A stretch of 64,000 nt of DNA from assembly GCF_000025345.1 (NCBI RefSeq), contig NC_013757.1:4278001-4342000 (forward strand), read 5' to 3'. The notes beneath the pieces are model-generated. The model was given only the letters and a program-made list of their open reading frames with translations, was not told the origin of the DNA and made no database searches. Made by a program: the position numbers and the translations under genes. Shown piece by piece: positions 42,146 to 50,797 of the stretch. Within the stretch, counting starts at the first letter, position 1; the number at the start of each line of letters is the position of its first letter. The stretch is from Geodermatophilus obscurus DSM 43160 (GTDB taxonomy: Bacteria > Actinomycetota > Actinomycetes > Mycobacteriales > Geodermatophilaceae).

Positions 42146-42670
42146 TCAGCCGCCCGCCGTCCCGTCGTCCGCCACGTCGCCGGCTCCGCGACGGACCCGC
42201 TCGAGGATCGCGAACAGCGTGTCCAGCTCGGCGTCGGGCACGTCGCCGAGGCCGAAGTCCAGTGCGGTCAGGGCGGCGGTCGCCTCCTCGACGACGACCC
42301 GCCCGCGGTCGGTGATCGCGGCGAGCACGCCCCGACCGTCGGCGGGGTTGGGACGCCGGTCGACGTAGCCGGCGGCGACCAGCCGGTCGATGGCGTTGGT
42401 GACGCTGGTCGGGTGCACCATCAGCCGGCTGCCGATCACCTTCAGCGGCAGCTCGCCGGTGCGGCTGAAGGTGAGCAGCACCAGCACCTCGTAGCGGGCG
42501 AAGGTCAGCGCGTGCGGCCGCAGCGCCTCGTCGAAACGGGCGAGCAGGATCTGCTGCACCCGGAAGACCGAGGTCGCGGCGCGCATCGCCGCGGCGGGGC
42601 CGAAGCGCTGCTCCCACGACTCCCCGGCGCGTGCGATGGGATCGAACGGCAACCCCAGCGGACGGACCAT
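42146..42670 (-). CDS. MarR-family transcriptional regulator
   Basis: 174 aa winged-helix regulator. Helices A-R-Y-E-V-L-V-L-L, recognition region S-R-L-M-V-H-P-T-S-V-T-N-A-I-D-R-L and wing R-R-P-N-P-A-D-G-R-G are in the right order. These proteins usually repress efflux or catabolic genes and respond to phenolics. The target is unclear: neighbours are a thioredoxin gene and a decayed gene. The ATG at 42670 has a TAGCCT box 8 nt upstream and no ribosome-binding site. Confidence 0.88.
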   Translation of the reverse strand: MVRPLGLPFDPIARAGESWEQRFGPAAAMRAATSVFRVQQILLARFDEALRPHALTFARYEVLVLLTFSRTGELPLKVIGSRLMVHPTSVTNAIDRLVAAGYVDRRPNPADGRGVLAAITDRGRVVVEEATAALTALDFGLGDVPDAELDTLFAILERVRRGAGDVADDGTAGG

Positions 42671-42678
42671 GGCCCCAG

Positions 42679-42684
42679 AGGCTA
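42679..42684 (-). promoter_or_regulatory. -10-like box of the marR gene
   Basis: TAGCCT on the minus strand, eight bases before the ATG. Confidence 0.4.
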
Positions 42685-42703
42685 CGGGGGCCGGCGCGTG
42701 CAC

Positions 42704-42760
42704 CGAGTGGCGAGCCGTAGTCGCCTCCGGCCGCAGGAGACGACCACAGCTCTCCAGTCG
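42704..42760. repeat. inverted repeat left of the decayed nuclease-like gene
   Basis: Arms of 25 bases (42704-42728 and 42736-42760) match at 20 of 25 positions around a 7-base loop. The inner part GTAGTCGCCTCC / GGAGACGACCAC resembles the arms of the element at 43532-43586. Confidence 0.6.
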
Positions 42761-42769
42761 CCGACACCT

Positions 42770-43530
42770 GTGGACAACGCCGAGGGCACCTACCCCCCCC
42801 CCCCCCCCGACAGCGAGGCTGTGCCGGTGCCCGTCGTTCCCCACCGTCCGCCCGCGCTGCACGGACCCGTCTTCCGCGGTTCCGCCGTGGTCGCCGCGGG
42901 ACTGCTGACCCGCAGGCAGCTGCGGAGCTCCGCCTGGCTGCACGTGTTCCGGGACGTCTACGCCTGCTCGGCGGTCGAGCTGACCCACTCGCTCCTGGCC
43001 GTGGCCGCCGCCGGACTCCTGCTGCCCGGCGCCCGTCGTCAGCGGACGCAGCGCCGCGACGCGGTGGGGGGCTGCCGGCCGCCGGCGTCGGAGACCCCGT
43101 CGAGCTCACCGTCCCGCCCGGGGCGGCACCCGGCACCGTCCCCGGGCCTACGGGTCCGACGGCGAGCCCTGCCGCCGGTCGACGTCGCCCTGCGGCGTGG
43201 GGCCCGGGTGACCACCGCCGTGGCGACCGCCGTGGACCTGGGCCGCGCCCTCCCCTGGACGAGGCCGTGGCCTCCGTCGACCATCTCGTCCGCGCCGGGC
43301 TGACCGACCTCGCGGCGATCCGCGCCGCGGCCGCGCTCGTGTCCGGGCGGGGTGCCGCTGCGCCCGGGACGCCGCGGCACGCGCAGACGGCCTCGCCGAG
43401 TCACCGCAGGAGACGCGGCTGCGGCTGGTGCTGCACGCGTCGCCGCTCCCCCGCCCCGTCGCCCAGCACACCGTGCGGGATGCCGACGACCGGTTGGTTG
43501 CCCGGATCGCTGCGGCCCTCGGGGCCTGAG
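42770..43530 (+). pseudogene. decayed AbiEi/DUF559-type nuclease-like gene
   Basis: Recognisable protein segments lie in order but in different frames. LHGPVFRGSAVVAAGLLTRR then W-L-H-V-F-R-D-V-Y (42858-42960); G-D-P-V-E-L-T-V-P-P-G (about 43090); L-R-V-R-R-R-A-L and V-T-T-A-V-A-T-A-V-D-L-G-R-A-L (43150-43250); E-A-V-A-S-V-D-H-L-V-R-A-G-L (from 43262); L-A-E-S-P-Q-E-T-R-L-R-L-V-L-H-A-S (about 43400). At least four frameshifts are needed. From memory this order matches proteins with an AbiEi-like N-terminus and a DUF559 (Vsr-like) endonuclease C-terminus; the catalytic D-x-A-W ... E-Y-D-G part is missing. It is flanked by two related inverted repeats. Confidence 0.7.
42793..42808 (+). repeat. 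run of 16 cytosines
   Basis: Uninterrupted poly-C, near the 5' end of the decayed gene, where it encodes a proline run in one frame. Such tracts slip in replication and are also prone to sequencing error. Confidence 0.8.
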
Positions 43531-43531
43531 T

Positions 43532-43586
43532 GAGTGTCGACCCGTGGTCGCCTCCTCGGCCCGTAGGCGACCACAGGTCGACACTC
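43532..43586. repeat. inverted repeat right of the decayed nuclease-like gene
   Basis: 22-base arms (43532-43553 and 43565-43586) differ at one position, with an 11-base loop. The arm core is GTGGTCGCCT / AGGCGACCAC. Related to the element at 42704-42760 on the other side of the pseudogene. Confidence 0.7.
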
Positions 43587-43629
43587 GGCGAGCGGGACGG
43601 CGGCGAGGGGAGACCGAGCCCGGCGGAGG

Positions 43630-45105
43630 TCAGGCGGCGGGCGGGGCGGGGCGCAGCCGGGGGACGTGCCGCAACCCGAACACCTCGCGCAGCGCCACCT
43701 GCGCGGCGTTGTCGCCACAGGCACCGTGCACGGCCGGCCCGGGCGGCGTCGCCGACGAGGCGAGGTAGACCCCCTGCACCGGCGTCTTATAGGTGTTCCA
43801 GCGCGGCACCGGCCGGGCCAGCATCTGCCGCAGCGTCGCCTGGCCGTTGGAGATGTCCCCGCCGAGGTACGTCGGGTTCCACGCCTCCATCTGGACGGCG
43901 TTCTTCGTGGCCCGCTCGACGATCGTGTCCTTGAAGCCCGGTGCGAAGCGCTCGATCTGGTCCTCGATGGCCGCGGTCATGTCGACGTCCGACCCGTGCG
44001 GCACGTGCACGTAGGCCCAGAAGACGTGCCCGCCCTCGGGAGCGCGCGTCGGGTCCGGCACGGTCGGCTGGACGGCGAGCACGTACGGGCGGTCGGTGGA
44101 CCTCCGCTCGTTGGGGGCCCGCTCCCCGTCGATCGTCTCCTCCAGGGTCCCGGCGACGTGGATGGTCCCGGCCCGCCGCACGTCGGGGTTGGTCCAGGGC
44201 ACCGGCTCGGACAGGATCCAGTCGACCTTGAAGACGCCTGCACCGTGCTGGTACCGGTCCACCCAGCGGCGGTAGCCCTCGTGCACCCGATCGCCGGCCA
44301 TCGCCACGAAGGCCTCCGGCGTGGTGTCCAGCAGCACGGCCGGGACGCCGTCGAACTCGCGCAGGTCGGTGACCAGGTGGTCGGTCTCCACCTCGCCGCC
44401 CTGCTGCTCCAGGGCGGTCACCATCGCGTCGGCGAGGTTCTGCGACCCGCCCTCGACCAGCGGCCAGCCGGCGTGGTGGCCGAGCATGGTCAGCAGCATC
44501 CCGAGCGCGGAGGTGAGCGGCCGGGTCAGGTCGAGCATCCCGTGCGCGGCCGCCCCGCCCAGCAGCGCGCGGGCACCCTCGGTCTCGAAGTAGCGGTGCG
44601 CCAGCCAGCGCACGTTGGGCAGCCCGTTGAGCCCGAAGTGCGCGATCTGCGGCACGCTGCGGGTCGGCAGCCGGCGCAGCCGGCTGGTCAGGAAGAAGTC
44701 GACGACGTCCTGCCCGTGCTCCACGAGCGGCTCGAACAGCCGGCGGTAGGCCGGCCCGTCCGGCCCGAGGCCGGCCGCGGTCTCCGCGAGCGAGCGGTAG
44801 GCGACCGAGGCGCCGCCGCCGTCGAGGGGGTGGGCGAAGTTGACCTCCGGCTGCACGAGGCGGACGCCCCGGCTGGGCAGGTCGAACTCGCGGAAGAACG
44901 GTGCCGCGGCGGCCATCGGCTGCACGATCGAGCAGACGTCGTGCCGGTACCCCGGCCGCATGAGCTCCTCGGTGCGCATCCCGCCGCCGGGGCGGCCGGC
45001 CGCCTCGACGACCTGCACCCGCAGCCCGGCGGCGGCCAGCCGGAGGGCTGCCGCCAGCCCGTTCGGCCCGCTCCCGACGACGACGGCGTCCGGCTTCCCG
45101 TTCAC
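43630..45105 (-). CDS. FAD-dependent oxidoreductase, phytoene-desaturase-like
   Basis: 491 aa. N-terminal dinucleotide-binding motif V-V-V-G-S-G-P-N-G-L-A-A-A and E-A-A-G-R-P-G-G-G-M-R-T-E-E; C-terminal FAD motif G-V-Y-L-A-S-S-A-T-P-P-G-P-A-V-H-G with N-A-A. This is the PYROXD2/CrtI-related group of NAD(P)/FAD oxidoreductases. No other carotenoid gene is nearby, so a carotenoid role is not supported and the substrate is unknown. GTG start at 45105, ribosome-binding site weak. It stands alone, about 45 bp from the meaB stop. Confidence 0.82.
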   Translation of the reverse strand: MNGKPDAVVVGSGPNGLAAALRLAAAGLRVQVVEAAGRPGGGMRTEELMRPGYRHDVCSIVQPMAAAAPFFREFDLPSRGVRLVQPEVNFAHPLDGGGASVAYRSLAETAAGLGPDGPAYRRLFEPLVEHGQDVVDFFLTSRLRRLPTRSVPQIAHFGLNGLPNVRWLAHRYFETEGARALLGGAAAHGMLDLTRPLTSALGMLLTMLGHHAGWPLVEGGSQNLADAMVTALEQQGGEVETDHLVTDLREFDGVPAVLLDTTPEAFVAMAGDRVHEGYRRWVDRYQHGAGVFKVDWILSEPVPWTNPDVRRAGTIHVAGTLEETIDGERAPNERRSTDRPYVLAVQPTVPDPTRAPEGGHVFWAYVHVPHGSDVDMTAAIEDQIERFAPGFKDTIVERATKNAVQMEAWNPTYLGGDISNGQATLRQMLARPVPRWNTYKTPVQGVYLASSATPPGPAVHGACGDNAAQVALREVFGLRHVPRLRPAPPAA

Positions 45106-45150
45106 CCCGCCATCGTGCCCTCAACGGGTCAGCGCTGCGCGAGCAGCGGC

Positions 45151-46170
45151 TTACAGCTGGTCCAGGAGCAGGGTGGCGGAGCGGAACGGGTCGATCTCCC
45201 CCGCCACCACCTGCTCGGCCAGGGTGCTCAGCGCCGCCGAGCCGCGGATGTCGCCCATCCGCTCCCGCAGCCCGGCCAGCGCGATCGCCTCGATCTCGCG
45301 CGCCGCGCGGACCACCCGGCGGCGGTGCCCCTCGCCCGAGGAGCCCAGCCACGCGCGGTGCTCCCCGATCGTCTCGACGAGCTCGTCGATGCCGGTGTCC
45401 GAGGCGGCCACCGTGCGGCGGATCGGCGGGCGCCAGGCGCCGGGGAGGTCGTGCCGGCCGCCGAGCGAGAGCGTGTAGCGCAGGTCCCGCACCGTCTGGT
45501 CGGCGCCGTCCCGGTCGGCCTTGTTCACCACCAGGACGTCGGCGACCTCGAGGATCCCGGCCTTCGCCGCCTGGATGCCGTCGCCCATGCCCGGCGCGAG
45601 CAGCACCAGCGTGGTGTCGGCGAGCGAGGCGACCTCCAGCTCGGACTGCCCGACGCCGACGGTCTCGACCAGCACGACGTCGCACCCGGCGGCGTCCAGC
45701 ACCCGCAGCGCCTGCGGGGTGGCCCAGGCCAGCCCACCGAGGTGGCCACGCGAGGCCATGGAGCGGATGTAGACGCCGGCGTCCCCGGCGTGGCCCTGCA
45801 TGCGCACCCGGTCGCCGAGCAGCGCCCCGCCGGAGAAGGGGGACGACGGGTCGACCGCGAGGACGCCGACCCGCAGCCCGCGCTCGCGGTAGGCGCGGAC
45901 CAGCGCGGTCGTCGTCGTGGACTTGCCCACCCCGGGCGAGCCGGTGAGCCCGATGACTTGGGCCGAGCCGGTGTGCGGGGCCAGCGCGGCGGCGACCTCG
46001 CGCAGCGCCGGGCTGGCGTCCTCGACCAGCGAGATCAGCCGCGCCACCGCGCGGGCCTCGCCGTCCCGCGCCCGGGCGACCAGGTCGGGGATGTCCACCA
46101 CGCGGCGGCCCCGCCGCCCACGGGGGGCGGCGGGGCGGGGCGTCTGGACGGCGATGCCGTCCGAGGTCAC
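45151..46170 (-). CDS. meaB: MeaB-type GTPase for methylmalonyl-CoA mutase
   Basis: 339 aa G3E GTPase that loads and protects adenosylcobalamin mutases. Walker [10 protein letters not shown] (77-85), a switch region with [10 protein letters not shown], and N-K-A-D. The GTG at 46170 overlaps the thiolase stop (GTGA); starts at 46101 or 46098 would give the more common [11 protein letters not shown] start. The client could be methylmalonyl-CoA mutase or the ethylmalonyl-CoA mutase whose end is at the right edge of the window. Confidence 0.94.
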   Translation of the reverse strand: MTSDGIAVQTPRPAAPRGRRGRRVVDIPDLVARARDGEARAVARLISLVEDASPALREVAAALAPHTGSAQVIGLTGSPGVGKSTTTTALVRAYRERGLRVGVLAVDPSSPFSGGALLGDRVRMQGHAGDAGVYIRSMASRGHLGGLAWATPQALRVLDAAGCDVVLVETVGVGQSELEVASLADTTLVLLAPGMGDGIQAAKAGILEVADVLVVNKADRDGADQTVRDLRYTLSLGGRHDLPGAWRPPIRRTVAASDTGIDELVETIGEHRAWLGSSGEGHRRRVVRAAREIEAIALAGLRERMGDIRGSAALSTLAEQVVAGEIDPFRSATLLLDQL

Positions 46171-47357
46171 GCCTTGGCTGGCACGTGCAGGATCAGCGCG
46201 TCGCCCTGACCGCCGCCGCCGCACAGCGCGGCGGCACCCACGCCGCCGCCCCGACGGCGCAGCTCCAGCGCCACGTCGAGCACGAGCCGAGCGCCGCTCA
46301 TGCCGATCGCGTGACCGAGGGCGATCGCGCCACCGTTGGGGTTGACCTTCTCCGGGTCGATCCCGAGCTCCTTGGTGGAGACGAGGGCGACGGCGGCGAA
46401 GGCCTCGTTGAACTCGACCACGTCGAGCTCCTTGGGGTCGATGCCCTCGCGCTCGCAGGCCCGCTGGACGGCACGGGACGGCTGGCTCTGCAGTGTCGCG
46501 TCGGGCCCGGCGACGACGCCGTGCGCGCCGATCTCGGCGATCGGGGTGATCCCCAGCTCGGCGGCCTTCTCGGCGCTCATCACCACGACCGCGCAGGCGC
46601 CGTCGGAGATCTGTGAGGCGGTGCCGGCGGTGATCGTGCCGTCCTTGGCGAAGGCGGGCTTCAGCCTCGACAGGGTCTCCACCGTGGTGTCGGCGCGGAC
46701 GCCCTCGTCGTCCCGGAACTCGATCGGGTCACCCTTGCGCTGCGGGACCAGCACCGGGGTGATCGACTCCTCGAAGACGCCGTTCTTCCCCGAGCGGGCG
46801 GCCTTCTGGTGGCTCTCCGCGGCGAACGCGTCCTGCTCCTCGCGGGTCAGGTCGTACCGGCTGTTCGCCTGCTCGGTCAGCTCACCCATGGCGACCTGGT
46901 CGAAGGTGTCCGACAGCCCGTCGTGCGCCATCGCGTCGACGAGCCTCGCGTCGCCGTACTTCGTGCCGGTGCGGGAGTTGGGCAGCAGGTGCGGGGCGTT
47001 GGTCATCGACTCCTGGCCCCCGGCCACGACGACGTCGAACTCGCCGGCGCGGATGAGCTGGTCGGCCATCGCGATGGCGCTCATGCCGGAGAGGCAGACC
47101 TTGTTGACGGTGATGGCCGGCACCGTCATGGGGATGCCGGCGGCGACCGCCGCGGGACGAGCCGGGTTCTGGCCGGCGCCGGCCTGCAGCACCTGCCCCA
47201 TGATCACGTACTCGACCTGGTCGCCGGAGATGCCGGCCCGCTCCAGCGCCGCCTTGATCGCGATCCCGCCGAGGTCGGCGGCGGAGAAGTCCTTGAGCGA
47301 GCCGAGCAGCCGACCCATCGGGGTGCGGGCGCCGCTGACGATGACCGAACGGGACAT
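46167..47357 (-). CDS. acetyl-CoA C-acetyltransferase (thiolase)
   Basis: 396 aa. Condenses two acetyl-CoA to acetoacetyl-CoA or runs in reverse. Catalytic Cys88 (NKVCLSG), His349 ([10 protein letters not shown]), Cys379 (CGGGGQG), plus F-N-E-A-F-A. The ATG at 47357 has GGAGG six bases upstream. It overlaps meaB and faces away from the hydrolase gene. In the ethylmalonyl-CoA route this would be the entry enzyme (phaA/atoB type). Confidence 0.94.
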   Translation of the reverse strand: MSRSVIVSGARTPMGRLLGSLKDFSAADLGGIAIKAALERAGISGDQVEYVIMGQVLQAGAGQNPARPAAVAAGIPMTVPAITVNKVCLSGMSAIAMADQLIRAGEFDVVVAGGQESMTNAPHLLPNSRTGTKYGDARLVDAMAHDGLSDTFDQVAMGELTEQANSRYDLTREEQDAFAAESHQKAARSGKNGVFEESITPVLVPQRKGDPIEFRDDEGVRADTTVETLSRLKPAFAKDGTITAGTASQISDGACAVVVMSAEKAAELGITPIAEIGAHGVVAGPDATLQSQPSRAVQRACEREGIDPKELDVVEFNEAFAAVALVSTKELGIDPEKVNPNGGAIALGHAIGMSGARLVLDVALELRRRGGGVGAAALCGGGGQGDALILHVPAKA

Positions 47358-47467
47358 GACTGCCTCCAGGGGCGGGCCGCCGACGCTGGCGACCGCGGGG
47401 TCGGTAGCGCCGCACCACGGAGACACGGCGCTGATCCCTCGCAGGATAGGACCCGGGCAGCGGCGTG

Positions 47468-47504
47468 GTCACCGGCGTGACGAGCGTCTCAGTGCATTCG
47501 AATG
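47468..47504. promoter_or_regulatory. two short palindromes in the thiolase/hydrolase divergent promoter
   Basis: GTCAC-CGGC-GTGAC (47468-47481) and CATTCGAATG (47495-47504, perfect). The second lies 54 bp before the hydrolase start. They are operator-like, with no known binder. The rest of the 200-bp gap (47358-47558) shows nothing else. Confidence 0.4.
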
Positions 47505-47558
47505 GTACGCCACCGGGTAGCGGACGAGGGACCAAGGACCCGAGACGAGGAGGCTCCC

Positions 47559-48395
47559 ATGCCCCGCCTGGACGTCGGCACCGAGAACGGACACCCGGTC
47601 GAGCTGCACCACCAGGACGTCGGCGCCGGACGCCCGGTCGTGCTGATCCACGGATGGCCGCTGTCCGGCCGCTCCTGGGAGGCGCAGGTCGGCCCGCTGG
47701 TCGAGGCCGGCCACCGCGTCGTCACCTACGACCGCCGCGGCTTCGGCGATTCGTCGCAGCCCTGGAACGGCTACGACTACGACACCTTCAGCGCCGACCT
47801 GCACGCCCTGCTCGAGCACCTGGACCTGCGCGACGTCGCGCTCGTCGGCTTCTCCATGGGCGGTGGCGAGGTCGTCCGCTACCTCGCCACCCACGGCACC
47901 GAGCGGGTCAGCCGCGCGGTGCTCGCCGCCGCCGTGCCGCCGTACCTGTACAGGTCCGACGACAACCCGGACGGCGGCCTGGACGACGCCACCATCGAGC
48001 AGTTCCAGCAGGGCGTCGTCACGGACCGCCTCGCCTTCCTCGACGGCTTCACCACGACCTTCTTCTCGGCCGGCGACCGGGGCCTGCAGGTCAGCGAGCA
48101 GCAGCGGCAGTACGCGCTGCACATCGCCGAGGCCGCCTCGCCGAAGGGCACGCTGGACTGCATCACCGCCTTCAGCCGCACCGACTTCCGCGGCGACGTC
48201 GCCGGGATCACCGTGCCGACGCTGGTCGTCCACGGCGACTCGGACGCGATCGTGCCGTTGGAGGTCAGCGGCAAGCGCTCGCACGAGCTGATCCCGGACA
48301 GCGAGCTGGTCGTCATCGAGGGCGGGCCGCACGGGCTCAACGCCTCGCACCCCGAGCAGTTCAACGAGGCGCTGATCCGCTTCCTGCGTCGCTGA
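47559..48395 (+). CDS. alpha/beta hydrolase, non-heme haloperoxidase-like
   Basis: 278 aa. Oxyanion segment L-I-H-G-W-P-L-S-G-R-S-W, nucleophile Ser99 (GFSMGG), acid Asp229 (HGDSDAIVP) and His258 (GGPHGL). Y-D-R-R-G-F-G-D-S-S-Q-P places it with the cofactor-free chloroperoxidase/esterase group. ATG 47559 with GAGGAGG upstream. Physiological substrate unknown. Confidence 0.9.
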   Translation: MPRLDVGTENGHPVELHHQDVGAGRPVVLIHGWPLSGRSWEAQVGPLVEAGHRVVTYDRRGFGDSSQPWNGYDYDTFSADLHALLEHLDLRDVALVGFSMGGGEVVRYLATHGTERVSRAVLAAAVPPYLYRSDDNPDGGLDDATIEQFQQGVVTDRLAFLDGFTTTFFSAGDRGLQVSEQQRQYALHIAEAASPKGTLDCITAFSRTDFRGDVAGITVPTLVVHGDSDAIVPLEVSGKRSHELIPDSELVVIEGGPHGLNASHPEQFNEALIRFLRR

Positions 48396-48491
48396 AGGAG
48401 GACCTGGCCGCCCCACCGCTCGCGAACTCGCGCCAGGCCCCGTCCAGAGGCTCGCCCCGAGCGTGCGAGCGGTGAGGAGGACGGGGTCCTT
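48393..48491 (+). repeat. intergenic palindromic element, copy 12, tandem pair
   Basis: The first unit starts with the hydrolase stop, TGAAGGAGGACCTGGC, and closes at GCCAGGCC. A second unit of the GTCC-armed type follows at once in the opposite orientation (GGCCCCGTCC ... GGACGGGGTCC). Confidence 0.7.
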
Positions 48492-48604
48492 CTGCCTGCA
48501 ACCAGGCCTCCGGGGCTCGCCGTGCGCCGGTGTGCGGCGGATCCTCCCCTGTGTGTGTCCGACCCACCTGTCGTCTCAGACGTCTGGTCCGGGAGGATGC
48601 CGCG

Positions 48605-49093
48605 ATGACCACCGATCCGCGCACCGGCCTGCCGGCCGAGTTGTTCACCACGATCGACCACGTCGGCGTCGCCGTCCCGGACCTGGACGAGGCGCTGGCC
48701 TTCTACGCCCAGGCCTTCGGCGTGCACTCGGTGCACGAGGAGGTCAACGAGGAGCAGGGCGTCCGCGAGGCGATGCTCGCCGTCGGCGACGGCGACACCC
48801 GCATCCAGCTGCTCGCCCCACTGACCCCCGAGTCGACGATCGCGAAGTTCATCGGTCGCTCCGGCCCGGGCCTGCAGCAGCTGGCCTTCCGCGTGACCGA
48901 CGTCGAGGCGGTCAGCGCGACGCTGCGCGAGCGCGGCCTCCGGCTGCTGTACGACACCCCGAAGCGGGGGACTTCGGACAGCCGGGTCAACTTCGTCCAC
49001 CCCAAGGACGCCGGCGGCGTCCTCGTCGAGCTCGTCGAGCCGGCGGCGTCCGCGCACCGACCACCCGACCCGACCACCCGGCCGGTGGGCTGA
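48605..49093 (+). CDS. mce: methylmalonyl-CoA epimerase
   Basis: 162 aa VOC-fold enzyme interconverting (R)- and (S)-methylmalonyl-CoA, and probably ethylmalonyl-CoA epimers. I-D-H-V-G-V-A-V-P-D near residue 19 supplies the first metal His; Q-Q-L-A-F-R-V and G-V-L-V-E-L-V-E supply the later ligands. ATG 48605 with GGAGG upstream. It precedes ccr by about 90 bp, in line with an ethylmalonyl-CoA pathway cluster. Confidence 0.93.
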   Translation: MTTDPRTGLPAELFTTIDHVGVAVPDLDEALAFYAQAFGVHSVHEEVNEEQGVREAMLAVGDGDTRIQLLAPLTPESTIAKFIGRSGPGLQQLAFRVTDVEAVSATLRERGLRLLYDTPKRGTSDSRVNFVHPKDAGGVLVELVEPAASAHRPPDPTTRPVG

Positions 49094-49106
49094 CGCCCTA
49101 CCTACC

Positions 49107-49122
49107 TACCGGCCGGTAACAT
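49107..49122 (+). promoter_or_regulatory. palindromic operator overlapping the ccr -10 box
   Basis: TACCGGCCGGTA (49107-49118) is a perfect palindrome continuing into TAACAT (49117-49122), a -10-like hexamer. It shares TACCGGCCGGTAAC with the etfBA promoter. It is about 60 bp upstream of the ccr start. Confidence 0.65.
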
Positions 49123-49182
49123 CTCGCGCCACCGCACTGCCGCTCCACCGACTCACGAGCCGACGAAGACCCGGGAGACCGC

Positions 49183-50514
49183 GTGAACGAGATCAGGGAC
49201 GCCATCCTCGCCGACCAGCTGGACGCCATGGCCGGGCTGCCGGTGCCGGAGTCCTACCGGGCCGTGCTGGTCCGGAAGGACGAGCAGGACCTGTTCGAGG
49301 GCCTGACCGCCAAGGAGAAGGACCCGCGCAAGTCGCTGCACGTGGAGGAGGTGGCCACCCCGGAGCTGGGTCCGGGTGAGGCGATCGTCGCGGTGATGGC
49401 GTCCTCGGTGAACTACAACACCGTCTGGACGTCGATCTTCGAGCCGGTGTCGACCTTCGGGTTCCTGGAGCGCTACGGCCGCCAGAACGCCCTCACCAAG
49501 CGGCACGACCTGCCCTACCACGTGGTCGGTTCGGACCTGGCCGGTGTGGTGCTGCGGGTGGGCCCGGGCGTGAACCGGTGGAAGCCCGGCGACGAGGTCG
49601 TCGCGCACTGCCTGTCGGTGGAGCTGGAGGACCCGGCCGGCCACGACGACACGATGCTGGACCCGCAGCAGCGGATCTGGGGCTTCGAGACCAACTTCGG
49701 CGGCCTGGCCGAGCTCGCCCTGGTCAAGAGCAACCAGCTGATGCCCAAGCCGGCGCACCTGTCCTGGGAGGAGGCCGCCGCTCCCGGGCTGGTCAACTCC
49801 ACCGCCTACCGGCAGCTGGTGTCCCGCAACGGCGCGGACATGAAGCAGGGCGACGTCGTGCTGATCTGGGGCGCGTCGGGTGGCCTGGGCTCCTACGCCA
49901 CCCAGATGGCCCTCAACGGCGGCGCCATCCCGGTGTGCGTGGTCTCCAGCCCCGAGAAGGCCGCCATCGTCCGCTCGATGGGTGCCGAGCTGGTCATCGA
50001 CCGCTCCGCCGAGGGCTACCGGTTCTGGAGGGACGAGGACACCCAGGACCCCAAGGAGTGGCAGCGGCTGGGCAAGAAGATCCGGGAGCTGACCGGCGGG
50101 GACGACGTCGACATCGTCTTCGAGCACCCCGGCCGGGAGACATTCGGCGCCTCGGTCTACGTCGCCAAGAAGGGCGGCACGATCGTCACCTGCGCCTCGA
50201 CCAGCGGGTACATGCACTCCTACGACAACCGCTACCTGTGGATGAACCTCAAGCGGATCGTCGGCAGCCACTTCGCCAACTACAAGGAGGCCTGGGAGGC
50301 CAACCGGCTCATCGACAAGGGCCTCATCCACCCGACGCTGTCCAAGGTGTACCCGATGGACCAGGTCGGCCAGGCCGCGTGCGACGTCCACCACAACGCC
50401 CACCAGGGCAAGGTCGGCGTGCTCACCCTCGCCCCCGAGGAGGGCCTCGGCGTCAAGGACGCCGCCAAGCGGGAGAAGCACCTCGCCGCGATCAACCGGT
50501 TCCGGGGCGTCTGA
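49183..50514 (+). CDS. ccr: crotonyl-CoA carboxylase/reductase
   Basis: 443 aa. NADPH-dependent reductive carboxylation of crotonyl-CoA to (2S)-ethylmalonyl-CoA, the key step of the ethylmalonyl-CoA pathway. All four CO2-pocket residues known for the Kitasatospora enzyme (N81, F170, E171, H365) are found with a constant offset of two: Asn79 (SVNYN), Phe168-Glu169 (WGFET) and His363 (VGSHF). GTG 49183 with GGGAG upstream. The promoter carries the palindrome described above. Confidence 0.97.
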   Translation: MNEIRDAILADQLDAMAGLPVPESYRAVLVRKDEQDLFEGLTAKEKDPRKSLHVEEVATPELGPGEAIVAVMASSVNYNTVWTSIFEPVSTFGFLERYGRQNALTKRHDLPYHVVGSDLAGVVLRVGPGVNRWKPGDEVVAHCLSVELEDPAGHDDTMLDPQQRIWGFETNFGGLAELALVKSNQLMPKPAHLSWEEAAAPGLVNSTAYRQLVSRNGADMKQGDVVLIWGASGGLGSYATQMALNGGAIPVCVVSSPEKAAIVRSMGAELVIDRSAEGYRFWRDEDTQDPKEWQRLGKKIRELTGGDDVDIVFEHPGRETFGASVYVAKKGGTIVTCASTSGYMHSYDNRYLWMNLKRIVGSHFANYKEAWEANRLIDKGLIHPTLSKVYPMDQVGQAACDVHHNAHQGKVGVLTLAPEEGLGVKDAAKREKHLAAINRFRGV

Positions 50515-50622
50515 GAGAGGACCCCCCGCCCCCCGCCGTCGAAGGACCCGTCCTCATCCCTCGCGAGCTCGGGACGAGCCTCTGGACGGGGCCGGCGGCG
50601 GGACCCTGCAGGGAGCCGTTCC
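50512..50622 (+). repeat. intergenic palindromic element, copy 13, nested
   Basis: The outer element starts with the ccr stop (TGAGAGAGGACCCCCC) and ends GGGAGCCGTTCC. Its centre is interrupted between CCGCCG and GGCGGCGGG by a complete GTCC-armed element (50541-50593; GAAGGACCCGTCC ... GGACGGGGCC). Confidence 0.75.
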
Positions 50623-50634
50623 AGGAGGTCGCCC

Positions 50635-50680
50635 GGCTCGGTGAGGCCCTGGGGTGGCCGCCCCAGGGCCTCACCGAGCC
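50635..50680. terminator. perfect 20-bp hairpin after ccr
   Basis: Left arm 50635-50654 (GGCTCGGTGAGGCCCTGGGG) and right arm 50661-50680 are perfect complements with a 6-base loop. No U tail, as usual in such genomes. Confidence 0.85.
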
Positions 50681-50698
50681 AGCGGCAGGGCCGGGCGG

Positions 50699-50738
50699 GG
50701 TGCCGGCACGTGGCGCGGTCCGGTGCCGTGCTGGCACC
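50699..50738. promoter_or_regulatory. inverted repeat upstream of the DivIVA-like gene
   Basis: GGTGCC-G-GCACG and CGTGC-T-GGCACC arms with a 16-base spacer, 60 bp before the DivIVA-like start. Operator or secondary structure; low certainty. Confidence 0.35.
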
Positions 50739-50797
50739 CTGCAGGGTGGGTCTGACGACACGACGGACCCACCCGCCGACTCTGCGAGGATGACCGC

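Noticed and set aside
43039..43584. Minus-strand open frames across the decayed gene
   Set aside because: The plus strand carries recognisable, though frameshifted, protein segments; the minus frames are Arg-rich shadows.
43630..45105. Carotenoid biosynthesis (CrtI) call for the FAD oxidoreductase
   Set aside because: Sequence fits the broader PYROXD2-like group and no crt genes are adjacent.
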